The translations under genes and the position numbers were made by a program. 64,000 bases of DNA from Isoetes taiwanensis. Lineage: Eukaryota > Streptophyta > Lycopodiopsida > Isoetales > Isoetaceae. How positions within the stretch are numbered: position 1 is the stretch's first letter; every line of letters starts with the position of its first letter. The stretch covers positions 248,001 to 312,000 of the forward strand of contig JAJEKV010000062.1 of NCBI GenBank assembly GCA_021234155.1. Direction: 5' to 3'. Shown piece by piece: positions 12,540-22,429 of the stretch. The notes under the pieces are model-generated. The model saw only the letters and a program-made list of their open reading frames with translations, was not told the DNA's origin and searched no databases.

Positions 12540-12960
12540 AATTTAGGGGAATCTTCATAGAACCTAAGGGAGTCTAAGAAAACCTATGTAGAAACTTGGG
12601 GAACTTAGAGGATCTTGGGATAATATTTGGGAATCAAGGGAATCTTAAGAGAATCTTAAAGAATCTATGGGAATCTCAAAAGAATCTAGGGGAATCTAAG
12701 AGAATCTTCAAAAAATGCTTAAGAATCTAAGGAAATCCTGATGGAATCTTTGAGAATCTAGGGGAATCTTCATAGAATTTAAAGGAATCTAGGAGAATCT
12801 ACATAGAATCTTGGGGAATCTAAACGGATCTTCAAATAATATTTGAAAATCTAGGGGAATTTTTATATGGAACCTTAAGAATCTAGGGGGATCTTAGTGG
12901 AATCTTAGGGAATCGATGGAGAATCCTAGGATTTTAGGGGAATCTTTGACAATAAGTGTG
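12540..12960 (+). repeat. GAATCT higher-order repeat, unit 1
   Basis: A run of dozens of degenerate 10-13 bp units built on GGAATCT(T/A)NNNG. The order of variants (..CATAGAATCTAAGG.., ..ACATAGAATCTTGGGG.., ..CTTCAAAAAATG..) recurs in the same order at 15244-15725 and partly at 15726-16150, so the array has a higher-order period of roughly 420-480 bp. It lacks any open frame. Confidence 0.85.
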
Positions 12961-13180
12961 TTCTAGTGGTAACACACTAGTTCCTTAGCAATGTGGTCTC
13001 GAGTTCGAGACCGCTCAGAATCGCACTCGGTACTGTTGGGGGTCAAATCCCAACAGACGCAATGTAAGGTGGTTGGGGGCAGAGCCCAACCAAGCAATGT
13101 AGTGTGGTGTGTGGTCACATGTCTAGTTGGATGCTGCCCTGCGTTGGGGAAGTTCCCCGGGAGAGTGTTTCCCTGCCGTC
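12950..13180 (+). repeat. tRNA-like head of a possible SINE
   Basis: A D-arm-like segment (GTGTGTTCTAGTGGTAACAC) is followed 35-40 bp later by a perfect T-arm hairpin, GGTCTCGAGTTCGAGACC at 12995-13012, the layout of RNA polymerase III A and B boxes. It is followed by short internal hairpins (GTTGGGGGTCAAATCCCAAC, GGTTGGGGGCAGAGCCCAACC). The 3' end is not evident. It is not a clean tRNA gene, because no cloverleaf acceptor stem was found. Confidence 0.45.
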
Positions 13181-13385
13181 CAGCTTGGCCAAATATCCGG
13201 CCTATGTGGCAGACTCACGGAAGCCCTCCCGCCCTGATTTTTGAGCCTTCCGGATCCTTCCCGCCCAGAAAGCTCATGGCCGGAACTTGTAGCTATTCAT
13301 CCGGTTTTATCTATGCGTCTATTCCAGTGCGTGTAAAGCTCAGATATGGCGTGTTTGGCCAGATTCCTTTTCTTTATTGCCTGTG

Positions 13386-14083
13386 TTGAAGCTCTGGCCA
13401 TGGCGTCTTATAGTGAGAGCAGCTACACGTGTTGCTGCACCTCCAAAGGTATGTTCAACCAAGATGGCATTTTACATTTGTCAGTGTTGTTGTAATGTAA
13501 GTGGAACTTTTCTTTCTAATTTAATGACTGCTAAACTTCATGGATAAGCAGCTTCGATTAACAGTGCTTGCTTGTAGCTTAGGATGCATGCTTGTAGCTT
13601 AGGATATAGTTGGAGATTTATGGCCGTTGATGTGCACTTGATGTTCCCTTGCAGTTTAAAACCCTTAAGCCCCTTGGTGATAGGGTTTTAGTGAAAAGAC
13701 AAATAGTCGAGGAAAAGACCACAGCTCAAAGCAAGCCTCAGGGAGGGGAAGTAGTTGCCGTTGGTGATGGAAAAACAGTTGGTGACAAAAAGCTTGAGCC
13801 TGCTTTAAAGGTGATTGTTCTTTTACGGTGATTGTTCTTTTACATGGTCGTTGATATTTTAAAACGCTGCCTTGCAAAGATTTTTTCGTTGTTAAAAATG
13901 GTTCTAGCCTGACTTCTGTTATTGTCTATAGGTTGGGGATTTGATTGTCTACTCAAAATATGCAGGCACTGAAGTTCAGTTCCAAGACAGCGACCATCTT
14001 CTACTTAAGGAAGATGACATTGTTGGGCTCCTTGCCACGGATGATATCAAGGATCTTCAGCCTTTAAATGACAGAGCTTTAGT
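13386..14083 (+). pseudogene. CPN20: Chloroplast 20 kDa co-chaperonin (CPN20/CPN21), 5' half only
   Basis: Three exon pieces in order with phase-0 GT-AG introns. The end of exon 1 stops at 13448 (..RAATRVAAPPK). Exon 2 is 13655-13810 ([14 protein letters not shown].., [17 protein letters not shown]). Exon 3 runs from 13932 (VGDLIVYSKYAGTEVQF.., LKEDDIVGLLATDDIKDL) to PLNDRAL near 14083. CPN20 proteins have two Cpn10 domains in tandem and cap the plastid Cpn60 chaperonin. Here only the first domain is present; the second is missing, and the sequence turns into unrelated exons. Within exon 2 about seven or eight residues of the GGILLPST mobile loop are absent in frame. Exon 1 with its transit peptide start is not found. 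Retained introns exclude a retrocopy. Confidence 0.85.
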
Positions 14084-14106
14084 CTTTCTTAGATTGTCAA
14101 GTCGCC

Positions 14107-14641
14107 ATGGCAGCTGCAGTTGGGGCCACTTCTGCAGTTAACTATTCTGTTTCTTTGAGCACCTCTAAGTTTGTGGGTGGAACCTCGCCTCGTTGTTCTT
14201 CGAGTCTTAAGTTTCATGCTAAATCGGTAAGCTACCCATCTTTTCGGCAAGAATAAAAGGAATGCGTAACTTAGCTTGCATTGCTGCAAATGTTTCTGCC
14301 TTATCCTATCTTCATTCTGTTAATTGGGCTGCATTTTTGTAGCAGGAGCTTGGGAAATCTCTGTCCTTTAGCTTAAATAAGCTTAGCAGCAAATGTGCTT
14401 TTCAAAGCGACTCTGCTTTATTGTTTGGTTCAGGGGAGGCATTGGCGAAAACGATCATATGATGGACACTAGAGAGCTGAAAGCATTATATAATGTGATG
14501 GAAGCTCTGCTGAATGATCCATACTGAAAAACAAATCATCCAAGACCTTGCATGGATGATCCATGGCCTGGTTTAGAATGTGAAGAAGAAGATGATTATT
14601 ATATGCATGTTACCAAGCTAGATATCGGCTCAATACCAAAA
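14107..14641 (+). pseudogene. Exons of an unidentified, probably plastid-targeted protein
   Basis: ATG 14107 opens a 40-codon exon to 14226 rich in Ala, Ser and Thr (MAAAVGATSAVNYSVSLSTS..), typical of a chloroplast transit peptide, ending at a GTAAGC donor. After an acceptor near 14345 it continues in phase (ELGKSLSFSLNKLSSKC..) to a stop near 14460. From 14460 another frame reads MMDTRELKALYNVMEALLND, then (after a stop) MDDPWPGLECEEEDDYYMHV to a GTAAGT donor near 14642. I do not recognise the protein. It starts only about 24 bp after the CPN20 homology ends, so this is a chimera of two gene fragments. Reading-frame damage argues against function. Confidence 0.5.
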
Positions 14642-14659
14642 TGTAAGTATTTCTCCTTC

Positions 14660-15218
14660 CATCATCAAGCTTCCATATCTCAGAAATCTCTTCATAAACG
14701 ACTGTTTTGTGGAGTTTCAGTGATGAATAGCAGCAGACAAATCCGAGACAAATCTGACTCTGCTCCTGGCACTACTTTTTTCAAATGGCGCATCAATTTC
14801 TGTTTAACATCCGAGATAGCAAGTTTGTTCTTTCTTTTTATATATTTCCTGTAAAAACTGTAGAAATTTGCTGTTTTATGATTTGCTACTCTAACTACCT
14901 CAATCTTGACATTCTGTTGGTAGAGTAATCTGTAATCAACATGTACCTTATTACCTTATGTGCATATTTGTGATACATTGACTTGTATAAGGATGCCCCT
15001 AACTAATGTATTTGTTATTGGGAGCAATTTACATCGTTCAAAAAGAGAGAAAATTAAATGTGGATTTTATATCATTTCCGGTTTGAGTATTAGTAGCAGG
15101 GAGCTTCCGGTTGTATTTTGTAAATTCCGAATGGGTTCAGGACTTGTAGGAAAATTTCCTGACAAGGTTTGAAAGTTTCCCCAACGCTGATGCTGCCTAG
15201 TGGCGTGACGTTAAAACT
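14660..15218. other. Remainder of the insert, no supported gene
   Basis: No recognisable exon after the donor at 14642. The sequence is AT-rich up to a short tetranucleotide tract and the second GAATCT array. Confidence 0.5.
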
Positions 15219-15243
15219 ACTATCTATCTATCTATCTATCTAT
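15219..15243 (+). repeat. (TATC)n microsatellite
   Basis: Five to six copies of CTAT directly at the left edge of the second GAATCT array, where the foreign insert ends. Confidence 0.85.
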
Positions 15244-16150
15244 AGGGGAATCTTCATAGAATCTAAGAGAATCTAGAAGAATCTACATGGAATCTTAGGG
15301 AGTCTAGAGGAATCTAGGGAAATCTCAAGAGAATCTTTAGGAATCTAAAGGAATCCAAGGGAATCTAAAGGAATCCAAGGGAATCTAAAGGAATATTGGG
15401 ATAACCTTTGGAAATCAAGGAAATATAAAGAGAATCTTAAGGAATCTCTAGGAATATCAAGAGAATATAAGGGAATGAGAATCTTCAAAAAATGTTTGAG
15501 AATCTAGCAGAATCTTGATGGAATCTTAGAGAATCTAGTGGAATCTTCATAGAATCTAAAGGAATCTAGAAGAATCTACGTAGAATCTTGGAGAATCTAA
15601 AGGAATTTTCAGATAATCCTTGAAAAAAAAGGGTAGTCTGTGTAAAAACCTTAGAATTTATGGAATCTAAGAATCTAGGGGGAGTCCAAGGGGATCCAGG
15701 GAAAACTTTGACTCTAGGTGTGTTTTACAGGGGAATCTGCAGAGAATCTAAGGGAATCTAGAAGAACCTCCATGAAATCTTGGGGAATCTAGAGGAATCT
15801 TAGGATAATCTTTGGAAATCTAGGGGAATGTCAAAAGAATCTTTAAGAATCTAAAGGAATCTTAGGGAATCTTCGTAAAATCTTTGAGTATCTAGAGAAT
15901 CTTGATGGGATTTTGGAGAATCTCTATAGAATCTTCATGGCATGACTTTAAGTTTGACTTCTAGTTGAATTTGTACAATCCTCCAAGAATCATCAATGGA
16001 TCTTGGGGAATATAAAAAGCGAACATTGATGGAATCTCATAGAATCTAGGGAAATCTTTCTAGAGTCTAGAGAATCTAGAAGAATCTTAATAGAATCTTT
16101 GTTGGATGGCACTGCATTTTGCTTCTAGTCGAATTTGTACAGCCCCTCAT
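15244..16150 (+). repeat. GAATCT higher-order repeat, units 2 and 3
   Basis: Two further higher-order units, 15244-15725 and about 15726-16150, each beginning with GGGGAATCTTCATAGAATCT or GGGGAATCTGCAGAGAATCT and continuing with the same order of short variants as 12540-12960. Unit 2 ends with GACTCTAGGTGTGTTTTACA, matching the end of unit 1 (GACAATAAGTGTGTTCTAGT). The last 180 bp also contain a 33 bp non-GAATCT block (CTTCTAGTTGAATTTGTACA...) repeated at about 15958 and 16119. Confidence 0.85.
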
Positions 16151-16164
16151 AGTACAACCTATAT

Positions 16165-17775
16165 ATGATTACTAGAAAACCAATTAGATATATCTATCAT
16201 TCTCCCAACGCCTCTTACCTTCTATGTCTCAGACAACTCAAGGGGCGGCCCTCCCTCGCAAAAAACGCCCCACCTCGCAGAGAATCCCCGCATCTGACTG
16301 GGAGCAGTAATTGTGAAGAGGGGACGGCCAACATTAAAGTACGGCACTGCACAGGCTATGTTTTAAAAGAAAAAAAAAACCCATTGACAGGCAAGTTTGT
16401 AGAATTAAACTTCTGATGAATCCAGCGTCGAATTTTTAGCTTTGTAGACTGCTATGGGAGGCCCCGGATCTTGAATTGATGACCTTGGCAAAAAAATGCA
16501 GAAAATACAGTGATCCAGTATTTTAGAGCGTCCGGCCCTAAACCCATCCACCATCTGTGAATCGTTGCATAAAGAGGTAATTTCCGCTTGAAATTTCTTG
16601 CAATTTAGGGCCAAATTGCATTAGAGTACAGAGTGCCTTCGTTCTTACATGTCCAAGCTTTGTAATTAACTGTTTTTGGAGGCAGATTCAAAGGGACCGA
16701 AGAAAGTTATTGAAGCCTCTGGCCCTGGAACCTTTTGGCATTTTGTGAACCCCTGCATAAATCAGGTAATTACTTTGTTATCTTCGATTTTGAAGCCTCG
16801 ATTCAAAGTTTGATTTCATCAGCATAAAATTTGATCTTAGATCCGCATTTGATTCCATTGAAAGAAACTCGTGGCTTAACTCTCAAATCCTTTCTGACAA
16901 CGATGGTTATGATTCTAGATTGTTTGCACCGGGCGAAAAGCTCCGTAAGGTCGTAAAATGATCCAGAAGTTCCCGAAGTTTATATTGCTAAATCCGTGAT
17001 CCAGATTTCGTCCTTCTATGTGGCGAGAGCCCTTCTAATGCATTCATTCCGAGAATTCCTTGATGCCGGAGATAGGAATCTCTCAATTTCTAAAATCACC
17101 ACATATCTAAATATCTCAAGTCACGCTTTGATTACTCGCTTTCTCCCCGCTTCAATGTGGTTCAATTTCTATCTTCCGGGCAACTTGATTGCTCATCTAC
17201 TTCATGGACCAATCACATGGGTTTCGAAAGCAATTTTGCTTGAAGGCGACTTTAGGGCCTCATTTTGATATACTACAATCAAAATTGTTATTTGTTTTGG
17301 GCTTCGTATGGATATCCGCATAAATGGTGAATCCCAAGATATTTTTCTCAAGTCGAACTCATCGGGCAAATTGCGTGATTGACGCCTTTGAAGGCCACCG
17401 CTTTCAAATTAATCGATGATGAAAATCGAGAGTTGAATTCTTAAGGATGCAAGGTAGATTCAACTGGGAAGCGTAATGTATCTAGGGAAGAACAAAGCAT
17501 TTTGCAGTACAAATGATCGGTTTGAATGCAGGGTGCTTTGAACTTGGGCTTCCAATTCGAAAAAGGACTGTATGGAAGCACATCAACACTGACAATTTGA
17601 AGCCTGAAAAATAATCTGGTATTATCTACTGTACAATAATTTACAAAAGAAATTCAATCATAGAGCCAGATCACAACGAAAAAGGTGCTCCAATACCCGG
17701 GAAAATACCCCCAAAAATGCCTATAGAATCCCCCTTTTCTGTAGAACAATGGGGTATAAAATGAATTTTTAGAAT
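16165..17775. other. No supported gene
   Basis: Short open frames only (longest about 90 codons at 16996-17268, no recognisable domain). Nothing identifiable. Confidence 0.45.
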
Positions 17776-17779
17776 CGGG

Positions 17780-17990
17780 GTATTTGGCCATAATCCCCCC
17801 TTTCCTTATTTGTACGATAATACCCTGTTACATTTTGCCATAATTCCCCCTTCCTTTGTTTGTAAAACAATACCCTATTACATTTTACCATACCCCTTTC
17901 CTACTTTAACCATAATCCCAGTTTGGCCATAATCCCCCATTTCCTCATTTGTAATATAATACCCTGTTATACAAATACCCCATCATACCC
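17780..17990 (+). repeat. Minisatellite, about 58 bp unit
   Basis: Three to four degenerate copies of a unit reading GGCCATAATCCCCC, CCTTATTTGTA, ATAATACCCTGTTACATTTT, at about 17790, 17848, 17905 and 17925. Not coding. Confidence 0.75.
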
Positions 17991-18189
17991 CGTTATGCTA
18001 TTTGGTTGTAAAACATTCCTGGTAATTATATTTTTCGATGAATTTGGTTACCTATATTCTAAGCAACTTATCCAGCTTTTGAATTTCAAATTCCAGATTC
18101 ACAATTTCACATCAAATTTCATTTGCAAATAAAAAGTTAAGTTTTCATTGCAAAAGAATTACATTTCTAGTCCGTATATTTCATTTCAC

Positions 18190-18590
18190 AAATTAACACA
18201 ACCATGCAACGACCCGGACCGCAACCAAAGGCAAAGACCCACTAATGCATTCATAGTTGAAACTGGGTCCGCATCAGGCATTACAACAGCATGGTTTTTG
18301 GCACCCATGTTGCACTACACATGAAGGGACATCATATGAAATCATATCACAGAAATACTCCATGCCATTTGCTTCTTTTGCATAACATAATACTCGCACT
18401 TTTTCTGCAAATGCAAAGACGAATATATGTGCCCGCCACCGGAAGCGTAAATAACAAGGGAATTTAAACTCAGGAAGTGAGTGCAATCTCATCACTGAGA
18501 TAAAGGATCTTCACCTTATCCGACCCAACAAATGAGACAGCCTTGATATCTGGATGATCACATATGCTATTAACAATGTCCTAACACAAA
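18190..18590 (-). pseudogene. Methylmalonate-semialdehyde dehydrogenase (ALDH6) fragment
   Basis: Read on the minus strand. A splice acceptor (TTTTGTGTTAG) near 18584 is followed by DIVNSICDHPDIKAVSFVGS, then a decayed stretch with YVFAFAEK, then CNMGAKNHAVVMPDAD near 18305-18240. These match successive blocks of ALDH6 enzymes, which oxidise methylmalonate semialdehyde to propionyl-CoA in mitochondria. The VSFVGS and NMGAKNHAVV motifs are the NAD-binding part of the aldehyde dehydrogenase fold; the catalytic cysteine region is absent. Frame changes and a roughly 100 bp unrelated stretch separate the blocks. The retained intron edge indicates a copied genomic piece. Confidence 0.72.
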
Positions 18591-18649
18591 ACAAAGAAGA
18601 AAATGGAGTTATAATCTCATGACTACAAAACATTGATCAACTGCTGCTA

Positions 18650-19475
18650 TGCTCTGAAGACTGGAAAAGGCCCTCGAGAGTCCGATGCATATCTAATCAA
18701 TGGCCACACCGGTCCCTGCAACACTTGTTCTGATGGTAACTACATAACTTGAGAATTGTTACTTACGATTTTTGTGCTGTGCTATGAATTGTTCCTTTAC
18801 CCTTGCAGCATCAACACACATTGTAGATGTGGAGCAGAATAAACAGTACCTCCTTAGAGTTATCAACAATGCCCTGCAAACGGATCTCTTCAGGGTGGTT
18901 TTTTAATTCACATACTCAAAAAAGCATGTGGGCGACACCTGTGCTGCACAGGTGCTGACTGCCCTTCATTGCCCTTCAAACTGCCCTTCATTGCCCTTCC
19001 ATAGCCCTTCATTGCCCTTCAAAAAATCATGAGTGTTTTCTATTATATAAAGGATATAATGAGCATATTAGTGATGCAAATGATGATGACATAAATTATT
19101 TGGTGAAGGTGCTTATATGTGCTGTGATGGTCAAAAAACTGGGTAGGTCAATAAAAAAGTTACCCTTCATCACAATAGCGTGTCACAGTCTTACAGTTGT
19201 AGGAACTGATGCATCTTACACCAAGCAGATTTCCAATTCTTCATTTCTGATCCATCCAGGCCAGACATATAATTTCCTCATCACTGCAAATCAAGCAGTA
19301 GGCCAAACTACATAGTTGTTTCACCATTCCAAAGATCCAAGAAAGGCGTGCAAGAAATACCTGCATTGGCCATTCTGAGATACAATGGATCCTCATCTTC
19401 TCCTATTTTTCCAAGCCATGTGCCTGATAAGCATGACAGAACATGGTTTGAGGGGATTTGAGCACTTTTTGAGAT
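18650..19475 (+). pseudogene. Laccase-like multicopper oxidase fragment (second cupredoxin domain)
   Basis: Exon piece 18662-18735 encodes GPRESDAYLINGHTGPCNTC, ends in a GTAAC donor, and joins in phase to 18809-18903 (STHIVDVEQNKQYLLRVINN). After a foreign stretch of about 260 bp the homology resumes at 19165 (FITIACHSLTVVGTDASYTK, PGQTYNFLITANQ) and near 19360 (IPALAILRYNGSSSS). These are consecutive blocks of plant laccases, apoplastic copper enzymes that oxidise monolignols and other phenols. Domain 1 and the C-terminal copper-binding domain are absent. An intron is retained, so this is a genomic copy. It starts within about 70 bp of the ALDH6 fragment on the opposite strand. Confidence 0.75.
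18955..19025 (+). repeat. TGCCCTTCAT short tandem repeat
   Basis: Six copies of (C)TGCCCTTCA with small spacers, lying within the DNA that separates the two laccase blocks. Confidence 0.8.
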
Positions 19476-19499
19476 TTTTGAGGGGATTTGAGCACTTTT

Positions 19500-21170
19500 T
19501 TCGTAGTGGATTAGAGCCTATGCGACTGGTAATTTACCAGATATTGACTTTTGACTCTGTTGTTTTTAGCAACTCTTTCTATCAAATTCCAAATTTCGGC
19601 CAATTCTTTTCCATACAGGCTGCCACAGATTTAGAGAAATTGGCCGGCGGTATCAATATGGTTTAATGGTGAAGAAACAATGGGTAATATCACTAGGTGC
19701 ACTCGGCAGAACTAGAGCATCCTATCGAACGGGTGAACTCGGCAGAAGTGGTGCAGCTGAGCTCAGCTATAACAATTGGAATACACTGCTTACTTGCAAA
19801 GTCAACATAAAAGTTTCAGATTTTTAAGAGCTTTGATCAATCAAGCTAAGGATATTGTGTAATACCATCAAAAATTGCTCACCCCGAATCTTTTTGACGA
19901 ACGCAACCTAAAGGGCTATAGCTAAAGAAACAAAATCTGGCGCTATTGTATTGCTGGCATACAACCCGCAAATCGTCCAAATTTTGAGCCATTCTAGCTT
20001 TTTGGATTCGAAACACAGATTTTTACAAATGCAGCTATCAAAATACGGCAAGTGGAATGGGATTTCCTGCTTCGATTTCTTTAAAAAATCTTGGGGCGTT
20101 CAATACTGCAACTACTTATGCTAACCTTGAGCCTGCTGTGACTTCTACAAAAACCGTAAATTTGGATGTTCCGCCAAACAAAGGGTGGATTGTTTACCTC
20201 AGAAAGATTGACTTGTGCATGTACATTTTCGTGCTCTAAAATGTACACGGATGGATATTGCTCCTTTTTTTTTACGTGCTCTATAAAATGTACCTGGGTG
20301 GGTTTTGCTCTGTTTCTCTTCTTTTTTGTTTCACCTGTAATGCCGACATGATAACGTTAATTGTACAAAGTGCCCTCCAATTCAAGTTTTTGCAAATATA
20401 AACTGTGCAGCTCACAGATATAGCTCCGTAAGGCTACAGGTGCAAGGCGAGCTGTTTGGAGGATATGGGCCATCACTTTAAGGAAAGGATTCAAAATTAA
20501 ATGATCTGACCCTGCAATCAGCAAGCAGTCATAGTTCTCAATTAGACAAACTTGGCTTCAATTTTATAAAATAGCACAGACTTGGATTCAACTTCGAAAG
20601 TGCACTAGAGCCATGCTTCTCAATTTCGATAGATTTTCAACCTAAGTTAATACACATCTAGAAAAGCACCTTTCTTTCAATTTAGAGGTTAACATATTTG
20701 TTGTGGACCTTTAATAACAGAATCAGAACTAGAATTGCATAGCTACAAACCATTGTATGTATAACAAAGATATAGGTAAATTAAAATGGCAAAATGTGCA
20801 AGTAAATTGCTGTATAAGCTAGAGTTCCTTACAACAATCTTATGTTTCCATTTGAAAATGTTATCTCCAAGAATATTAAGGCCATAACAAGCATGTTATG
20901 GTAAGGACTAAACTTGATTGAATGAAACCATTATTCGACTGCGACTCACATATTCAATGACGTTCCACAATTGCCCTGGACTAACCCTCGACAAAATAGT
21001 CCTCGACCTAAACTTGATTGAATGAAATCTTCACACATATTCAATGGACAACTATACCGGATCTTCTCATACGCCACACGCAAAAGAAAAAAAGACGTCC
21101 TAATCCTCCTTGACAAGTCAAACACAGACAAGACCACAACAAACGTCGTCTACAAAGAACTACTTCCATA
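19500..21170. other. No supported gene
   Basis: A 30 bp duplication (TTTGAGGGGATTTGAGCACT) at about 19448 and 19480 marks the end of the laccase piece. A frame at 20057-20239 (MGFPASISLKNLGAFNTATT..) has coding-like composition but no recognised homology. The rest is AT-rich. Confidence 0.4.
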
Positions 21171-21177
21171 AACAAGG

Positions 21178-21544
21178 TGCGTACCCAAAAAAAAAAAGGA
21201 AAAAAGAAAAAAGAAAAAAGAAACACTCCTTCCATCTCATGCCCAGGATGTAGATGGAGCACCGATCCCCTCGGAGATCAATGCTCCCTCTACACCATGC
21301 ACCCGCACCGAGGGTCGCACCTGGGTTCGACTCCCAGGGGTTCATTAAAACTCAACTACAAATACAAAAAGGAAGTATAAAAAAACGCAAATTATCCCTA
21401 TCTACAACATTCTAATACACTATTAACCCTGCATACACCACAAACCACAATACAACATTGCACTAGGTATCCAACTATTTATGGTGTTCTTTGGATGCCT
21501 GGTGGCCCGTGCCCGCAAAACTCTTGTATATATATATGATTACT

Positions 21545-21577
<33 letters not shown>
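21178..21577 (+). repeat. Possible retroposed element with Pol III B box and long A-tail
   Basis: An A/G-rich tract (21187-21223) is followed by a perfect T-arm-like hairpin CCTGGGTTCGACTCCCAGG at 21320-21338, then AT-rich sequence and an uninterrupted run of 30 A at 21548-21577. B box plus A-tail fits a tRNA-derived SINE, but the A box is weak and the 200 bp between hairpin and tail are unassigned, so tail and head may belong to different insertions. Confidence 0.35.
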
Positions 21578-21579
<2 letters not shown>

Positions 21580-21715
21580 AGTAGAAGGGCAGGGTTGAGG
21601 TATTGGAAAGATATCAGTCGAGACCTACAATGGCAAGCTTAGTCCAACGGTTCGCTAATATTCTGCAAGGAACATCCCGTGTTTTCGTGATTGCATAGCT
21701 TAGGTATCAAAAAAC

Positions 21716-22072
21716 GGTAAATAATAGAGATGCTCAATAATTATACAATTTTTATGAGTAAGAAAATAAGGGACAGAAGGAACTTTGAAGAGCAAATTTA
21801 TGTTTTCAAATGTATTGTGCTTCGATCGTGTAACACGATAGAAATTCAATGCAAAGCTATAAATTATTGACCTCTTGATTGCGGCACGTTTAAAACTGGG
21901 AAAAAAAAGGTAAATAATAGAGATGCTCAATAATTATACAATTTTTATGAGTGAAACAAAGAAGAGCCAAATTATGTTTTCAAATGTATTGTGCTTCGAT
22001 GGTGTAACACCATAGAAATTCAATGGAAAGCTGTGAATTATTGACCTGTTGATTGCGGCACGTTTTGAACCA
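21716..22072 (+). repeat. Tandem duplication, about 193 bp period
   Basis: The segment starting GGTAAATAATAGAGATGCTC at 21716 recurs at 21909. Both copies contain ATGTTTTCAAATGTATTGTG, GTAACAC, ATAGAAATTCAATG and end GATTGCGGCACGTTT. Identity is high (roughly 90%), with a 20 bp indel. Non-coding. The second copy abuts the helicase fossil. Confidence 0.88.
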
Positions 22073-22079
22073 GCTACAT

Positions 22080-22420
22080 TAGCAGCGTCTTGTTCGGCTG
22101 GAAGTCCGCCGTCATGATCGGCGCGACACGATCGACACTTGCTTCCCTCGCCCTGATTCGCGAGCATCACGCATGCCAGCAGCCCGGGTGTGAACGCCCT
22201 CCTCACGACCGTGATCGCGTTGTCTTCTATCGTGGAGCTTTGGCTCTTGTGCCCCGTCATGGCGTACACGAGCGCGACGGGAACGTCTTCTTGAAGATGG
22301 TCTTGGGCCCCCTCGGTGCCGGTCATGACTCGACCGCTCGTTAAACGGTGCATGTGGTGGAGGGAGTCGCCGATGCGGACCAAGTGGATGCCTCGAGCTT
22401 GCCTTGTCAAGTCCCTCGCC
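22080..22420 (-). mobile_element. PIF1-like helicase C-terminal fossil, GC-rich
   Basis: On the minus strand the sequence shows PVALVYAMTGHKSQ, then TVVRRAFTPGLL and ADFQPNKTLL, matching the C-terminal UvrD/PIF1-type helicase region (AMTxHKSQG motif followed by the 'YVMLSR' region). Such helicases occur in Helitrons, in large DNA viruses and as host PIF1; I cannot tell which. The segment is clearly richer in G+C than its AT-rich flanks, pointing to a foreign source or a different codon-use history. It is broken and only about 110 codons long. Treated as a fossil of uncertain family. Confidence 0.55.
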
Positions 22421-22429
22421 CCTATTAGT

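Noticed and set aside
12995-13012. tRNA gene
   Set aside because: T-arm and D-arm-like parts exist, but no 7 bp acceptor stem or anticodon arm could be folded around them.
12991-13389. 132-codon frame just before the CPN20 fragment
   Set aside because: It begins inside the tRNA-like hairpin, has no domain and overlaps short internal repeats; no link in frame to CPN20 exon 1.
15219-16150. CRISPR-like or clustered regulatory repeat
   Set aside because: Units are degenerate, without constant repeats and unique spacers, and this is plant nuclear DNA; satellite-type repeat explains it.
20057-20239. 60-codon frame with protein-like composition as a further laccase exon
   Set aside because: The sequence does not match any laccase block I know, and no acceptor or donor in phase was found; left unassigned.
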